Source of the DNA: Alistipes sp.
GTDB lineage: Bacteria > Bacteroidota > Bacteroidia > Bacteroidales > Rikenellaceae
Reading direction: 5' to 3'
Assembly (NCBI GenBank): GCA_017631135.1
Contig: JAGBTW010000100.1
Location: 1 to 6,228 of the forward strand
DNA length: 6,228 nucleotides
A program made the position numbers and the translations under genes. Below the pieces are notes generated by a model. That model saw only the letters and a program-made list of their open reading frames with translations. It was not told the origin of the DNA and did not search any database. Of this stretch, positions 6,089 through 6,228 are shown one piece after another (positions within the stretch are counted from its first letter, which is position 1; each line of letters begins with the position of its first letter).

Positions 6089-6228
6089 ATGAACAATTAC
6101 GAAACCGTTTTCATTGTCACTCCCGTCCTCTCTGACGCACAGGTGCAGGAGGTTGCTGACAAATTCCAGGGCGTAATCACCGAGAACGGCGGTCAGATTG
6201 TGAATGTGGAGAACTGGGGCCTCAAGAA
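6089..6228 (+). CDS. rpsF: 30S ribosomal protein S6, 5' end only
   Basis: The first 46 residues are visible before the window ends. [16 protein letters not shown] is the conserved first strand of bS6, followed by the helix [19 protein letters not shown] and the second strand with NVENWGLK, as in Bacteroidales S6. It binds 16S rRNA in the small subunit platform together with S18. The start is fixed by homology and by its position about 35 bases after a strong promoter. In Bacteroidales this gene usually leads an rpsF-rpsR-rplI operon, so rpsR and rplI would be expected just beyond the window; that is inference. Confidence 0.96.
   Translation, partial: MNNYETVFIVTPVLSDAQVQEVADKFQGVITENGGQIVNVENWGLK

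Overview
The window looks like a piece of a Bacteroidales chromosome. The last gene is the start of rpsF (ribosomal protein S6) in a Bacteroides/Alistipes-like form. Two promoters fit the Bacteroidetes pattern (TTG, 19-20 bases, TAnnTTTG). Start codons lack Shine-Dalgarno sequences, and the lipoproteins and the LytS/LytTR pair are of types common in this order. The genus cannot be settled from the sequence; Rikenellaceae (Alistipes-like) is a guess.

All genes are on the + strand. Positions 1-408 hold the 3' end of a probable phosphodiester glycosidase-family (NAGPA/DUF2233-like) protein, closed by a strong intrinsic terminator at 471-514. Next come two exported proteins, 545-1585 and 1476-3692. 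The first is a lipoprotein resembling DUF3142-type TIM-barrel proteins. The second is a 738-residue, mostly helical, TPR-like surface protein. They overlap by 110 bases in different frames, so the C-terminal tail of the first is encoded by the same DNA as the signal peptide of the second. They are probably co-transcribed and translationally coupled. Neither has a function I can name with confidence.

The interval 3693-4115 has no gene but is densely structured. It holds a 123-bp cloverleaf-like inverted repeat (3710-3832), a run of three small hairpins (3885-3943), and a pair of crossed inverted repeats (3961-4020). These look like three different non-coding or mobile repeat units packed side by side upstream of a promoter.

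The second half holds a two-component system. A membrane LytS/YpdA-type histidine kinase (4154-5203) is followed 13 bases later by a LytTR-type response regulator (5217-5954). A Bacteroidetes promoter at 4116-4146 lies almost on top of the kinase start codon, which implies a leaderless or very short-leader mRNA, or a start further downstream. After a 134-base gap with its own promoter, rpsF begins at 6089 and runs off the window.

The most unusual signals are the cloverleaf repeat with its alternative pairings, the long out-of-frame overlap, and the promoter that sits on the kinase start. No defence system, CRISPR array, tRNA or transposase gene was seen.
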